The notes below the pieces were generated by a model. The model made no database searches. It worked only from the letters and a program-made list of their open reading frames with translations, and was not told the DNA's origin. A DNA stretch of 64,000 nucleotides from Rickettsiales bacterium (GTDB lineage: Bacteria > Pseudomonadota > Alphaproteobacteria > Rickettsiales > UBA3002), in the NCBI GenBank assembly GCA_022763105.1, contig JALEGK010000030.1, positions 1 to 64,000 of the forward strand, written 5' to 3'. Numbering within the stretch: position 1 is the stretch's first letter; every line of letters begins with the position of its first letter. Below are positions 48,859 to 59,269 of the stretch, piece by piece. The translations under genes and the position numbers were made by a program.

Positions 48859-50121
48859 TTACATAGTTACCATAACGTCTTTTGCCGTTGTTTTCACTTT
48901 AGCTTCTTCACTGCCGTGATATTTAATCGGATCGAACGTCAAACCAGTTAGTTTTGATTCAATCACAATACCGCCGTCGGTAAAGTCGATATCTTTGATA
49001 TTCTCTAACTGACCACCAACAAGCGCTTTGATGCTTTTAAAGGTTTCCGGGTTCTCCGTAGCGATTTGATTAAGTACACGGATTTCAGCTTCGGTTAGAT
49101 ATTCTTTATGATCGGTTTTGCCCTTGCCCTGATCAATGAGGGCTTTTAGTGCCGCAATCGCTTTTGCATTGCCGGTAACACCAAGATTCTGCGCTGTCAG
49201 ATTAGTGATAATACCCTGACGCAGATCGTCCGCAGCTTTATCAATGGCAGCGATGCCGTCTGCTGCATTTACAATAGCGCCATCCATTGTGATACTAGTA
49301 AATTCGCCTTTTAGGCGCGCATCATAAATGGCACCATACAAACCGGTGCGTGGCTCGATTGCGGTTAGTCGTAGGCCAGTTTTGCCGTTACCATGAATAC
49401 GAATCTCGCGGTAACCATAACCGGTAATTCGCTCGGCAATTGATTGCGCGTATTTCTTCGCGTCGGCATCACCATTCAGAATAGTCAAAGCATTCTTGCG
49501 GTCATCAGCAGTGAGAACATAGGGTTTCCCACCCGGAGTCAGGTCTTTATTCAGACGTGATTCAAGTAATTTGACGAGTGCCTCTTCGTAGACCGCTTGA
49601 TAGGTCGCTTTCGCTACAGATTTAGCATTTGCTTTTGCTTCATCTTCTGGGCCACGAATCCAATCTGCGATCCCCATACCAACACGACCATCCTTAAAGG
49701 TTGTCGATGCGGTTTCTGCGGCTACTTTAAGTAATGATTCTTGAATGCCTTTTGGTACGTCAGTGCCTAATGGTTCTTTTCCTTCTTTGGCAAGCTTGGT
49801 CATTTCATCGAGTTTGGCAACAACAGCGTCATTCAGTTTGGTTGCTGTTGGTGCGATCAGGTCGCCCAGTCCGCTCCATAATTGACCAAAGACTTCTGTT
49901 AGTGGCTCCCACCACCAACCAACGAGATATTGATACCAAGTACTGTTTTTTGCTTCTTCTGCATCTGCTGGACGCACTTCACCTTCTTTAAGAAGGCCGA
50001 ATCTTGCTTTAAGATCGTAAGCCATCGCTTGCTGAAGACCTTTTTGCGCATCCCCAGTAGGGTCGCCTATAGTCTCCTTGAATACGCCTCCGAAAAACTC
50101 GCTAAGATTAAATCCAAACAT
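48859..50121 (-). CDS. Uncharacterised protein
   Basis: 420-aa ORF, first gene of a predicted minus-strand operon. Confidence 0.72.
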   Translation of the reverse strand: MFGFNLSEFFGGVFKETIGDPTGDAQKGLQQAMAYDLKARFGLLKEGEVRPADAEEAKNSTWYQYLVGWWWEPLTEVFGQLWSGLGDLIAPTATKLNDAVVAKLDEMTKLAKEGKEPLGTDVPKGIQESLLKVAAETASTTFKDGRVGMGIADWIRGPEDEAKANAKSVAKATYQAVYEEALVKLLESRLNKDLTPGGKPYVLTADDRKNALTILNGDADAKKYAQSIAERITGYGYREIRIHGNGKTGLRLTAIEPRTGLYGAIYDARLKGEFTSITMDGAIVNAADGIAAIDKAADDLRQGIITNLTAQNLGVTGNAKAIAALKALIDQGKGKTDHKEYLTEAEIRVLNQIATENPETFKSIKALVGGQLENIKDIDFTDGGIVIESKLTGLTFDPIKYHGSEEAKVKTTAKDVMVTM

Positions 50122-50191
50122 TGTCTGCCCTTTAAGGTTTTTTTCGCTTTCAATTTCGTTCGGGATACAATGATCCCTTTCTACTGTACTA

Positions 50192-50235
50192 ATAGTACCA
50201 ATTTTACCCCCAATTTTGTGTGAACCTTATGTGAC
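50192..50235 (-). promoter_or_regulatory. Type I box: GTCAC-N6-TTCAC-N22-TACTAT (for 48859..50121)
   Basis: Minus strand GTCACataaggTTCACacaaaattgggggtaaaattggTACTAT. Confidence 0.76.
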
Positions 50236-50261
50236 AATATCCTTGTTTTTCAGTGGTTATC

Positions 50262-50305
50262 TTCACGCAAACGTCACACATACTGCCCAATAGCTCTGAT
50301 AAACT
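50262..50305 (+). promoter_or_regulatory. Type I box: TTCAC-N6-GTCAC-N22-TAAACT (for 50399)
   Basis: TTCACgcaaacGTCACacatactgcccaatagctctgaTAAACT. Confidence 0.76.
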
Positions 50306-50398
50306 GCTAAGTGCATCAATGTGGGTTGGTGCGCGTGCGCTATGGGGAATAAACCCGATGGCGAAACTAGAAAAAACGGGAGTATTGCAACCGCTTAT

Positions 50399-52525
50399 AT
50401 GGCAAAAGACGATACAGAAAAGCAGCCTAAAGAGAAGACCGCAGCACAGCGTCTAGCGGAGCTTGATAAGGATGCTGCGCCTGATGCAGTCGATGCTGTA
50501 GCTAACCAAGGCAAACAGCTCGCAGATGAAGGCAAGCAAATTGCCGATCAAGCCACAGCGATTGCCGCAGGCGGCGTTACGGCCGATGCCGCACGCGAAA
50601 TGGCACTGAAATATGGTGGCGATAACGCACAGAAATTGGTGGCCGCAGGCGATCAACTCAAACAACTTCAAAATGCAACGAATGGCGACACACCAGATTT
50701 TAAAGCACTGGCAGCCTCCGCCGAGCAAATGGGCGTGGATGGCAAAACCAAAGAATTCTTACATCACCTAGCAGATAGTAGTGACCCTGCAAGAGCGGGT
50801 GAAGTGCCGGGCCTGATCGTCGATCGCGATTCGGGCAAAGTAAAACTCTTCGGTATCGAAGGCATGGAAGTGCCACCGCAATATGCGGCGATCATGGCTT
50901 CGGGTTATACCTTTGCGCTGAACCTAATAAATGGGTTCGTCTGGGACAAAGCATATAAGGGCGCATCGCATGTAGCAGAACATCAGTTTAACCTAGATGC
51001 AGCTGGTCGCCATAGAGCAGGCTTAGTCGCAGCTTACGCTGGTATCGGCGCGATGACACACTGGATTGATATCAATCAGTTCTATCAGGCAGAAAAACAA
51101 TACCGAGAAGATTATCGCAAATTATCGCGTCATTTAGCACCCGTGCTGGACGACATGAAAGGTCACCACGGCACAGCGGCTCTCTTCAGTGTGAAGCCGG
51201 ATGAAAACGAACTCGTATATAATGAACGCCGACGCATGCATGATATCAATAATGCAGAACGCAATAAGCACTTTGTGCAGGCGCTGGGTCGTAATGTTCA
51301 GTTTGTCGTGAGTGCCGTCGAAGGCCACGCTAAGTTAGGCGCGCAGGGCTTTAATTCGGATGCGGCAAAACAAGCAGCGAAATTCGCAAAAGACAAAGAT
51401 GCTATGAAAGAGCATTACGCGAAACTTGCCGAGACGATGGACGAAATCAAATCGCAAGTGGGCGATCGCATTAGTAAAGAGAAACTCTTGGAGATGGCTG
51501 AAGAGCAAATTGGCGCCGCTCCAAAAGGCAAAGCAAAAGCAGACGCGAAGGGCGGCTTCAGTAATGTTCAAAGCCAGCTGATGAATGGTGGCGCACTGAT
51601 CTCAACCTTTGTCGGTCAGATGGTGGGTAATGCGCTATTCACCTCTCGCCGTGATAAAATTCAGCCAATCTCGGCCTATGACATGATCCGCGAATTAAAA
51701 GCGCAGGTCGATGATAATACCAAACGCGAACGCTACCGCCTGCCAACAGGCATGAAGGTGGAAGGTCGCAAAGGCGTGAATGATAATGCACTCACATTAG
51801 AGCATTATATCGAGCAAATCTTTAGGCAGCATGAGCGCGACGGTGACCCGAGCGCAAAAATCAGCGACCGCCTGAAAGACGAATTTGAAGAAGCATGCGG
51901 TATCATCGCACAAGAAATTCGCGATGAGCGACTAGACACCATGGCGCTGATCCAGCTCGTCGGTGAGCGTAAAGTGGTTCGCCGCGGTGGTAAGTCGGTG
52001 GTTGGTAAGGACGTAGTCAATGCAGAAGTAGATCGCATTGAAGCGCAGATGAAGCACGCAAGCTTCATCGACGAGGCAGAATATTTCAACGACGCATCAT
52101 TCAGCAAAGAACAGCTACGCGACGCATGGGATGCTATGGATGCAGAAGAACGCGAAATTTTCGCGACCTTCGTACCAGAAGAAGTGTTAGAAGCAGCAGG
52201 GGTGAACCTGAAGAAACTACAGCAAGACAAAGCACAGCGCCGCGAAGCCATGCACAAGAATGTGAAACAGGTCGTCGATGGCTTGGTGAAAATGGGCGAT
52301 GAAAAAATGCGCGAACTAGACGCGACCAACACCGAAATCGAACTGCTCAATAATGCAGCAGAAAAAGTAGCAAAAGAAGGCGATGACGCCATCGATAAAT
52401 ACATGCCGGGCGTGGGCAAGAATGGCGAGCTAACACTCGACAGACCCGTTGCCAACATGCTGGTGCACCACGTTCAACATGGCGGACGACTACAGGAGTT
52501 AATGATAGAGCGTAGCGCTGAATAA
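50399..52525 (+). CDS. Large uncharacterised protein
   Basis: about 708-aa ORF from MAKDDTEKQPKEK; promoter box at 50262..50305. Confidence 0.72.
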   Translation: MAKDDTEKQPKEKTAAQRLAELDKDAAPDAVDAVANQGKQLADEGKQIADQATAIAAGGVTADAAREMALKYGGDNAQKLVAAGDQLKQLQNATNGDTPDFKALAASAEQMGVDGKTKEFLHHLADSSDPARAGEVPGLIVDRDSGKVKLFGIEGMEVPPQYAAIMASGYTFALNLINGFVWDKAYKGASHVAEHQFNLDAAGRHRAGLVAAYAGIGAMTHWIDINQFYQAEKQYREDYRKLSRHLAPVLDDMKGHHGTAALFSVKPDENELVYNERRRMHDINNAERNKHFVQALGRNVQFVVSAVEGHAKLGAQGFNSDAAKQAAKFAKDKDAMKEHYAKLAETMDEIKSQVGDRISKEKLLEMAEEQIGAAPKGKAKADAKGGFSNVQSQLMNGGALISTFVGQMVGNALFTSRRDKIQPISAYDMIRELKAQVDDNTKRERYRLPTGMKVEGRKGVNDNALTLEHYIEQIFRQHERDGDPSAKISDRLKDEFEEACGIIAQEIRDERLDTMALIQLVGERKVVRRGGKSVVGKDVVNAEVDRIEAQMKHASFIDEAEYFNDASFSKEQLRDAWDAMDAEEREIFATFVPEEVLEAAGVNLKKLQQDKAQRREAMHKNVKQVVDGLVKMGDEKMRELDATNTEIELLNNAAEKVAKEGDDAIDKYMPGVGKNGELTLDRPVANMLVHHVQHGGRLQELMIERSAE

Positions 52526-52568
52526 AGACGACAACCAAGGCAAAGCACACGGGAGATAGCCAAGCCAC

Positions 52569-54596
52569 ATGGGAAAACACGACGAACTACAAAGCCAATG
52601 GCGTAATCCGCCGGATGAGGTAGACCCATCCGAAGTCGGCATGACGACCAGCGCTGTGCTCAATAATGGCGATGCAGGCTATAAACTTTTCAAAAAATTC
52701 ACCGACACCGGACTGAAAATGGATAGCATGTTCAGCCCATGGAGTTACTTCACCAAGATCCCTGGCCCGTTTGAGCATTTCTTGAAAAATAACGGCAATG
52801 CACAAGGCTCTTGTACCGCTGGCTGGATGGAATATATCGGACAAATGTATGCGCTTGGCGATGATATGCGCAGCTTTACAAGCATGATGATGCCACCACC
52901 CATTGCGATGATGGCAGGCCAGTTCGGCTTATTGGCAACCGATACGCATCGTGAATTTAGCCAGAAATTTAACGATAACCTACTGACTCATAATGACGAT
53001 GGTTCGCTGAATCGTGTGTATTCAACCCATGTAAGAAAATTGTTCGAGCCGGGAAAAGAAGATCAATGGCCGCAGATTTTCTTAACCAGTAATCACGCCA
53101 TGTCCGCAACACATGAAGATGTGGCGGGCCTAATGACGGGGCTACAGAAATTAGCCAAGGATAGCTTTGGACTAAAACCAAATCTTATTCGTCGCATCGA
53201 TAAAGGCGCGCCCGAAGAAGACCCCGCTAAAGAGGGGGTTGGCCCAAAAACCATGATCATTTCGGCGGTCAGTGCCCGCCCGAATGCATGGCTAAACGGT
53301 TCGGCTTTACTGCGCCGCCTGATTGAACTGCGTGTTCAGCATGACCGTAACCCGCATCAATTCCCCGATCAGGATTCGGAGATGAGCCCGGCAGCGATTC
53401 GCCTGGCTAAATTTATGCTACGCATGATGGTCGAAGAAAAAGATATCAGACGCGTTGACCCATTCGGTACAGAGCGCATGGCCGATATCATCGCGGATGG
53501 TCAAGAGCCTGTCACACTACGCAGTGACGCCCGCGCCATCGCACAGCATATTCGTATTGCAGGCTATAGTAAGGGCGGAAATACCGTGACCGATGCAATG
53601 CGCTACTTAGTATCAGAACTGAAAGCGACACGCGCAAATGGCGAGCCAGCCTTTGTGATCCGCCATAAAGAGAATGAGCCGCTAAAAGAAGACGAAAGAG
53701 ATTATGGTGATGCCCAAGGCGCGGCATCGGCACTGGGCAAATGGGATATCGCATCGATTGTACGTAATATCGGTTTGCTAAGCATTGCTGCCGGTGAAGT
53801 ACCGCTAACACACGAAGAAAAAGAATATGGCATCCGCCGGATTAATATTCTGAATGATAAAGATGTGGTGGCATCGCATTTCAGTGCGGCAGACCGCAAA
53901 CGCCCGGAATTATTCTATGGCCGCCATGATGATTTCCACCTTATTGGCGGTGTCGGTGATGAGTTGGGGCACGGACCCGACTTTGCGCTAGGTACCATCA
54001 GCAAAGATGGCAAAGAAGAAAGCGGCTATATCATGAGTAAGCCCAACGGTGGCGTGCGCGATAAATTGCGTTGCTATTTCGCGTCGATGTTTGACAAGGT
54101 AGCCGTACAGGACCTTGTAATTATTCCCGAATTTGAGAAGGATGGAAAACATTACGACGCACAGGTCGAAATCGAGCTGGCACCCGGTGTAACCTTTGAT
54201 CAGGCAGAGAAAAAACTGCTACCCGCATTGAATGACGCTGTGTATGGCAATGGCAAAAAAGTGAGCCAAGAAGAGGCGGTAAGTTTCTATACAGACCTAG
54301 ATAGCCGCTGTTTGCGTATGACGGGCTGGAAATCTGGCATGGATATGAGCAAACTCGTCTCGCGCATTAAGGAAGCCTTTGAAACATTAGGACCAAATGA
54401 TGCCGGAAACGACGTGCTGATCTCAAAGAATGCGATGTGGGAGCTAGATAATTATGAGCGTGAAGTCGCACAAACCAACCATCCAAATGCTGCGGCCATC
54501 TATGCTGAATCGGTGATTCACGACCGCATGCATGACGCAACACGATTCTACCCCGAGCTGGCAGAGCCGCAAAGCCATGCCATGCGAGGCTCCTAA
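52569..54596 (+). CDS. Large protein with alpha/beta-hydrolase-like signature
   Basis: IAGYSKGGNTVTDAMRYL (GxSxGG elbow), INILNDKDVVASHFSA, GVGDELGHGPDF. Confidence 0.65.
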   Translation: MGKHDELQSQWRNPPDEVDPSEVGMTTSAVLNNGDAGYKLFKKFTDTGLKMDSMFSPWSYFTKIPGPFEHFLKNNGNAQGSCTAGWMEYIGQMYALGDDMRSFTSMMMPPPIAMMAGQFGLLATDTHREFSQKFNDNLLTHNDDGSLNRVYSTHVRKLFEPGKEDQWPQIFLTSNHAMSATHEDVAGLMTGLQKLAKDSFGLKPNLIRRIDKGAPEEDPAKEGVGPKTMIISAVSARPNAWLNGSALLRRLIELRVQHDRNPHQFPDQDSEMSPAAIRLAKFMLRMMVEEKDIRRVDPFGTERMADIIADGQEPVTLRSDARAIAQHIRIAGYSKGGNTVTDAMRYLVSELKATRANGEPAFVIRHKENEPLKEDERDYGDAQGAASALGKWDIASIVRNIGLLSIAAGEVPLTHEEKEYGIRRINILNDKDVVASHFSAADRKRPELFYGRHDDFHLIGGVGDELGHGPDFALGTISKDGKEESGYIMSKPNGGVRDKLRCYFASMFDKVAVQDLVIIPEFEKDGKHYDAQVEIELAPGVTFDQAEKKLLPALNDAVYGNGKKVSQEEAVSFYTDLDSRCLRMTGWKSGMDMSKLVSRIKEAFETLGPNDAGNDVLISKNAMWELDNYEREVAQTNHPNAAAIYAESVIHDRMHDATRFYPELAEPQSHAMRGS

Positions 54597-54618
54597 CACC
54601 CTAAAACCCCTCTGTTTT

Positions 54619-54672
54619 TTCACGGAAACGTCATAAAAGGTTCATACTGACGAACCAAAGGCACGATATACT
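54619..54672 (+). promoter_or_regulatory. Type I triple box: TTCAC-N6-GTCAT-N6-TTCAT-N21-TATACT (for 54727)
   Basis: TTCACggaaacGTCATaaaaggTTCATactgacgaaccaaaggcacgaTATACT. Confidence 0.8.
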
Positions 54673-54726
54673 GATAAGGATGCTAAAAGTGTATCTACAG
54701 TTGAATTATGTGCATGAGGTGGCGAA

Positions 54727-56547
54727 ATGGTAGAGCAATTCGTCAGTAGCGCTATGCGTGCGCCAAAACCGGGTGGCTTAGGCCAAGTCGGCGGAAGTGC
54801 GGGCATGAAAGGTGCCAAGCTCACGCAAATGGGTGATCCGACCAAAGTACGCACATGGGATCACCAGAGTTTCTTCGAGTCAGGTTTAGAAAATGTTGGT
54901 ACCGTCGGCGATGTCGCCTTTGGTGCGCAATTCCTGATTCCGGGTTTAGCATGGGTCACACGAAATACATTAGGCCGCCTTCCGAATGTTGGGCTAGGCA
55001 TTACCAACGGTGCAGGTAAAATCTTCACCGCGCCAATGCGTGCATTAGAAACCACAACAGTAGAAGATGCATTAAGCGGCCGCGCATTTGGCAAGCTGGC
55101 ATCGGAACACGCACGACACAGTAAAGCCTATGCTGCCGAATTCGGTTCGCTCAAAGGCACGGCTGAAGGCGCTGAGATTCTCGCTAACCATAGCATTGCA
55201 CCGAAAGCAGCAGAGTTTACCTCTGGCGCATTCCGCAATGATCACTTCCTGCATGGATGGGCACAGCGAGGCATTACAAAAGGATTTGAAAACCTAACCG
55301 AACAAGCAACCGGCCATCAGGCGAATCTGGCAATCGGTAAGCAGGGCATGCTGGAAGGCACGCTCACCAAAATGGGCATAAAAGAAGCACCAGCCATTGC
55401 ACAGATGCCAGCAGAAGTACAAGCCATTCACGATGAGTTAGGCGCATTCAAACAGACCATTTCAGGTGAAGCACATCTGGTGGATATGGCAAAAGCAGAA
55501 AAGCATTTGGGTAATGTGGTCAAGCTTTCGCAAACCGCAGAAGTAGCAGGTCACGGCAAGCTGATTGGTACTATCGCCAAAGATATGGGCGAGATGAGAG
55601 AAAAGCTGACCGGCGTTCAAAAACACATGAGCGCTGCGCGTAATCCTAAAGGTGCGATGGCAACGGTAGGCACCGCAGTTAAAGGTGCGTCGCTGTTTGA
55701 TGTTGTGTTTAAAGGCGGTATGGCCGCTGGTGCCGCGTATTATGGCGTACGCACCATTACACATGCGAGCCAAGCGATCTCTTACCTGAAAGAATTAAAC
55801 AAAGACCTGACTGGCAAAGAGCTGGGCACGCTAGATCTGATCATGGGTAATCACCTAACCCCAATGATGCAAGAAGCGCGCGCCAATATGATTGCGAAGT
55901 TTGGACCAGAAACAGTCGCTGCCGCAGCCAGTGCCGCGCTGAACATTATTTTCATGAGCAAGCACCTTAATGCTAAATCGCAGGCACTCATGATCGGTGC
56001 AATCGGTACACAAATGGCCGCTAGCAGCCTAAGCCCACCACAGCACCTGCTTGATAGCTATATCCAGATCAAAGACATGCAAAAGCAGAATATTCCAGTG
56101 CCAGTTGAATCTTACGGCATGTTACTCGATGCCGCATCGGCAGATGCACGCGCCGCAGGTGGCCCTGAGAGCCGCTTGGTACGACGCTTGGCCGAGGAAT
56201 ATACCAAAGAACAAATCAAACCAGCAGATTTGCTGAAAGAAATCGAAGGCAAAGACGTCTTCAATAAACGCGCGCACCGCATTGCCAAAGAGATCAAAGC
56301 AGAAGATGCGAAGAAGCATCGCCATCCAACGACCAATAAATCGCTTCTAGATGACAAAGACCAGAAACCTGATAGCAAAATTAATGCGAAGAGTGCGAAA
56401 CGTCAGGATGAAAAAGAACATGATGATCAGCGCACCAATACCGATGGAGCCGCGTTAGAAAAAGCCGATGCAAAAACCGTGATCGCTGCAAATGAAATGA
56501 GCCATGAAGGGCGCATGCAAGAAGCAAGCAGGGAGGTGAGCAGCTAA
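54727..56547 (+). CDS. Large uncharacterised protein
   Basis: 606-aa ORF; charged C-terminus; triple-repeat promoter upstream. Confidence 0.72.
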   Translation: MVEQFVSSAMRAPKPGGLGQVGGSAGMKGAKLTQMGDPTKVRTWDHQSFFESGLENVGTVGDVAFGAQFLIPGLAWVTRNTLGRLPNVGLGITNGAGKIFTAPMRALETTTVEDALSGRAFGKLASEHARHSKAYAAEFGSLKGTAEGAEILANHSIAPKAAEFTSGAFRNDHFLHGWAQRGITKGFENLTEQATGHQANLAIGKQGMLEGTLTKMGIKEAPAIAQMPAEVQAIHDELGAFKQTISGEAHLVDMAKAEKHLGNVVKLSQTAEVAGHGKLIGTIAKDMGEMREKLTGVQKHMSAARNPKGAMATVGTAVKGASLFDVVFKGGMAAGAAYYGVRTITHASQAISYLKELNKDLTGKELGTLDLIMGNHLTPMMQEARANMIAKFGPETVAAAASAALNIIFMSKHLNAKSQALMIGAIGTQMAASSLSPPQHLLDSYIQIKDMQKQNIPVPVESYGMLLDAASADARAAGGPESRLVRRLAEEYTKEQIKPADLLKEIEGKDVFNKRAHRIAKEIKAEDAKKHRHPTTNKSLLDDKDQKPDSKINAKSAKRQDEKEHDDQRTNTDGAALEKADAKTVIAANEMSHEGRMQEASREVSS

Positions 56548-57668
56548 TGGCATTACCACCTGAAGAGCGCGAAAAACTAGGTTTGCCAGAAGCCAATGTC
56601 AATGGTGCAAGCTTGGCTGGAGTTGCGGTAGCACAGCGCGAAGAGGCCGACCAAAGCATGTTGCCCGGCCGCGCAGGCAAGATGATGGCAGAAGGCCAAA
56701 AGGCGATTCAGAATTTTGACCCTAAAGAACTCATGACCACCGATTTCTTACTCGAAGTAGCAGAAGGTGGCGTGCCGATTCCAGGTGTGCAGATGGTGGG
56801 TAACGTCGCAGGTGCTGGTGTTGGCTTTATCGTCGCAGACCGTCGCGCAAAGAAACAATATGACGCTATGATTGAGCGTTACCGCGATGAAATCTCAACC
56901 CAACTGGGCGTGCCGTCTGAGCAAGTGGGCATTAAAGAATTATTGGAAGCCGCCAAACACAGCCCAGGACTGCGTAAGTCACTCGAATCGATTGATGCGG
57001 AGAAAGAATCCCATCCATATGTCAATATCTCTGGCCTACTCGGTATGGGTGGCGCGGTGATGGCATCCGCCCCATTATTCGCAGGTGGTCCGATTATTGG
57101 CCTAGTCGGTGGTGCCGTCGCGGCGATGGGTGGCTATATGGCGGGTAGTAAGATTGGAGAATCTTTCTTGAGTCCCAATGAAGATGCCAACCCGCAAAAG
57201 CATTTAGAAGAAATTGAAATGAAACTGCAAGCCGGTGAACCGGTGACCGAGCTAGATTTATTCAAGCTGCGAGTCGCGCAAAGCCCGTACCTAGAGCAAC
57301 AAATCGAGTCGCAGATGGGCAAACATTTTGCGCAGCTAAACAAAGCCGACCAGAAATTTGTGATGCGACGTAATGCGTCACTCAGACATCGTTGTATGGT
57401 GGATGCTGACAGATGCAATAACGGATTAAACACCGATGAGCTGATGTTTGATCAGCAACAACATTCTCCAGTACAAGAAATTAATGATTTAGCCGAGTTA
57501 ACGGGCGATGCGCAAATGAGCGAACAGGTAGGTGATGAGCCGGGCGTGTTCGGTAAGCACACCGCCCGTCACCAATCTGGCTCTGGCAAAGGCGGTAATT
57601 TCCGCGAGATGGTCAAAGCGCGCCGCGTGCTGGCTTCGCAAGGCGCAGCACTCGATAAGACATCCTAA
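56547..57668 (+). CDS. Uncharacterised protein with glycine-zipper-like membrane segments
   Basis: GGAVMASAPLFAGGPIIGLVGGAVAAMGGYMAGSKIG; start overlaps the upstream stop. Confidence 0.7.
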   Translation: MALPPEEREKLGLPEANVNGASLAGVAVAQREEADQSMLPGRAGKMMAEGQKAIQNFDPKELMTTDFLLEVAEGGVPIPGVQMVGNVAGAGVGFIVADRRAKKQYDAMIERYRDEISTQLGVPSEQVGIKELLEAAKHSPGLRKSLESIDAEKESHPYVNISGLLGMGGAVMASAPLFAGGPIIGLVGGAVAAMGGYMAGSKIGESFLSPNEDANPQKHLEEIEMKLQAGEPVTELDLFKLRVAQSPYLEQQIESQMGKHFAQLNKADQKFVMRRNASLRHRCMVDADRCNNGLNTDELMFDQQQHSPVQEINDLAELTGDAQMSEQVGDEPGVFGKHTARHQSGSGKGGNFREMVKARRVLASQGAALDKTS

Positions 57669-57729
57669 ATTCAGACGCACCGTCTGAACCTATTTTCACC
57701 TTTTATTCTATCTAACCAATGAGGCTATC

Positions 57730-58329
57730 ATGGCGTTTCACGACGTTCAGTTTCCCACTGACATCAGCTATGGCTCGACTGGCGGGCCGGGCTTTTCTAC
57801 CGATATTGTCATCAATCATGGTGGCTATGAACAGCGCAACAGTAATTGGGCGCAAGCGCGCGGGCGATATAATGTCGCGCATGGCATTAAAACCCAAAAC
57901 CAACTGAATGAGCTGGTCGCATTCTTCCGCGCACGCAAAGGTCGCGCCCATAGTTTTCGTTTTAAAGATTGGACAGACTATGAGGCCAACGGTGTCATCA
58001 TCGGCACTGGCGATGGCAGCACCGTCGAATTTCAGCTGATCAAACCCTACACCAGCGGCGCAACGACAATCAGCCGCACCATCAGCTTACCTGTCGCGGG
58101 AGCGTTGAGTCTTTATCTGGATGGCTCGATCACCCCAAGCGGCTACAGCATAGATAATAGCACCGGATTGATCACCTTCGATTCCGCACCCGGATCAGGC
58201 GTGGTGATCACCGCAGATTACGAATTTGATCTGCCCGCACGATTCGATACCGACCAGCTCTCTGCCCGCATCGAGAATTATGGCGTGCGTAGCTGGTTAG
58301 ATATCCCAATCATCGAAGTGCGGAGGTAG
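57730..58329 (+). CDS. DUF2460 distal tail protein (GTA g12-like)
   Basis: FHDVQFPTDISYGSTGGPGFSTDIVINHGGYEQRNSNW...FRARKGRAHSFRFKDWTDY. Confidence 0.95.
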   Translation: MAFHDVQFPTDISYGSTGGPGFSTDIVINHGGYEQRNSNWAQARGRYNVAHGIKTQNQLNELVAFFRARKGRAHSFRFKDWTDYEANGVIIGTGDGSTVEFQLIKPYTSGATTISRTISLPVAGALSLYLDGSITPSGYSIDNSTGLITFDSAPGSGVVITADYEFDLPARFDTDQLSARIENYGVRSWLDIPIIEVRR

Positions 58330-58331
58330 CC

Positions 58332-59180
58332 ATGCATACACTCACCAGCGCATTCAACGCGCATTTGCAAACCGATGTGACGACACTTGCAACTTGCTGG
58401 AAGATCACGCGGCGCGATAGCACAATCATGGGCTTCACCGATCATGACACCGATATTGAGTTAAGTGGCGTCACCTATCTGGCATCATCCGGATTCACGC
58501 CCACAGCCGTGCAGAACTCATCCGCACTAAATGTCGATAATCTAGACGTACAAGGGCTGCTCGATTCGGCGGCCATCACCGAAGAGGATTTGCTCGCCGG
58601 TGTGTATGACTTCGCCGAAGTGGAATGCTTTGTCCTCAATTACGAAGCGCCTGATGATGGCACGCTACCGCTGCGCACCGGATGGATTGGCGAGGTAACA
58701 GTCAATCAAGGCGAGTTCATCGCCGAGATTCGTGGACTCACCCAACGTCTGGGCCAAACCATCGGCCAGCTTTATTCGCCCACTTGCCGTGCGCAGTTAG
58801 GTGATAGCAGATGCGGCGTGACGCTAGGTAGCTTTACCGTAACCGGTACGGTCACAGCCAGCACAGACCGCAACCAACTAACCGATAGCGGCCGCTCAGA
58901 AGATGACGGCTATTTTGCTTACGGCGTGGTGAGCTTTACATCCGGTGCGAATACCGGCTTAAGCATGGAAGTAAAACAATTCAGCAATGGTAGTTTTATT
59001 CTGATGCAGGCCATGCCGCACACGATAGAGGCAGGCGACACCTATAGCGCGATAGCAGGCTGCGATAAACGCATCGCCACCTGCGCCAGTGTTTTTAGTA
59101 ATGCTGCCAACTTCCGTGGCGAGCCGCATGTGCCCGGAACCGACCGGATTTTAGAGACTTCGACCACACGTAACGAGTAA
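58332..59180 (+). CDS. DUF2163 / phage BR0599-family hub protein (GTA g13-like)
   Basis: TLATCWKITRRDSTIMGFTDHDTDIELSGVTYLASSGFTPTAVQ...YSPTCRAQLGDSRCGV. Confidence 0.95.
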   Translation: MHTLTSAFNAHLQTDVTTLATCWKITRRDSTIMGFTDHDTDIELSGVTYLASSGFTPTAVQNSSALNVDNLDVQGLLDSAAITEEDLLAGVYDFAEVECFVLNYEAPDDGTLPLRTGWIGEVTVNQGEFIAEIRGLTQRLGQTIGQLYSPTCRAQLGDSRCGVTLGSFTVTGTVTASTDRNQLTDSGRSEDDGYFAYGVVSFTSGANTGLSMEVKQFSNGSFILMQAMPHTIEAGDTYSAIAGCDKRIATCASVFSNAANFRGEPHVPGTDRILETSTTRNE

Positions 59181-59269
59181 AGCAGCCCCAAAGCCCACAT
59201 TTAAGTCATTCTGCTTGCTTGTGCGCCGCAAAAGGCGTACATCCTGAAAGGAGAAAAACGAGCAATATA

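Noticed and set aside
9701-54672. Firmly naming the Type I box a PhoB (Pho) box
   Set aside because: Half-site resemblance and 11-bp phasing fit the family, but many OmpR-class regulators bind similar repeats and the phasing to the -10 differs from the classic Pho box; left as PhoB/OmpR-class.
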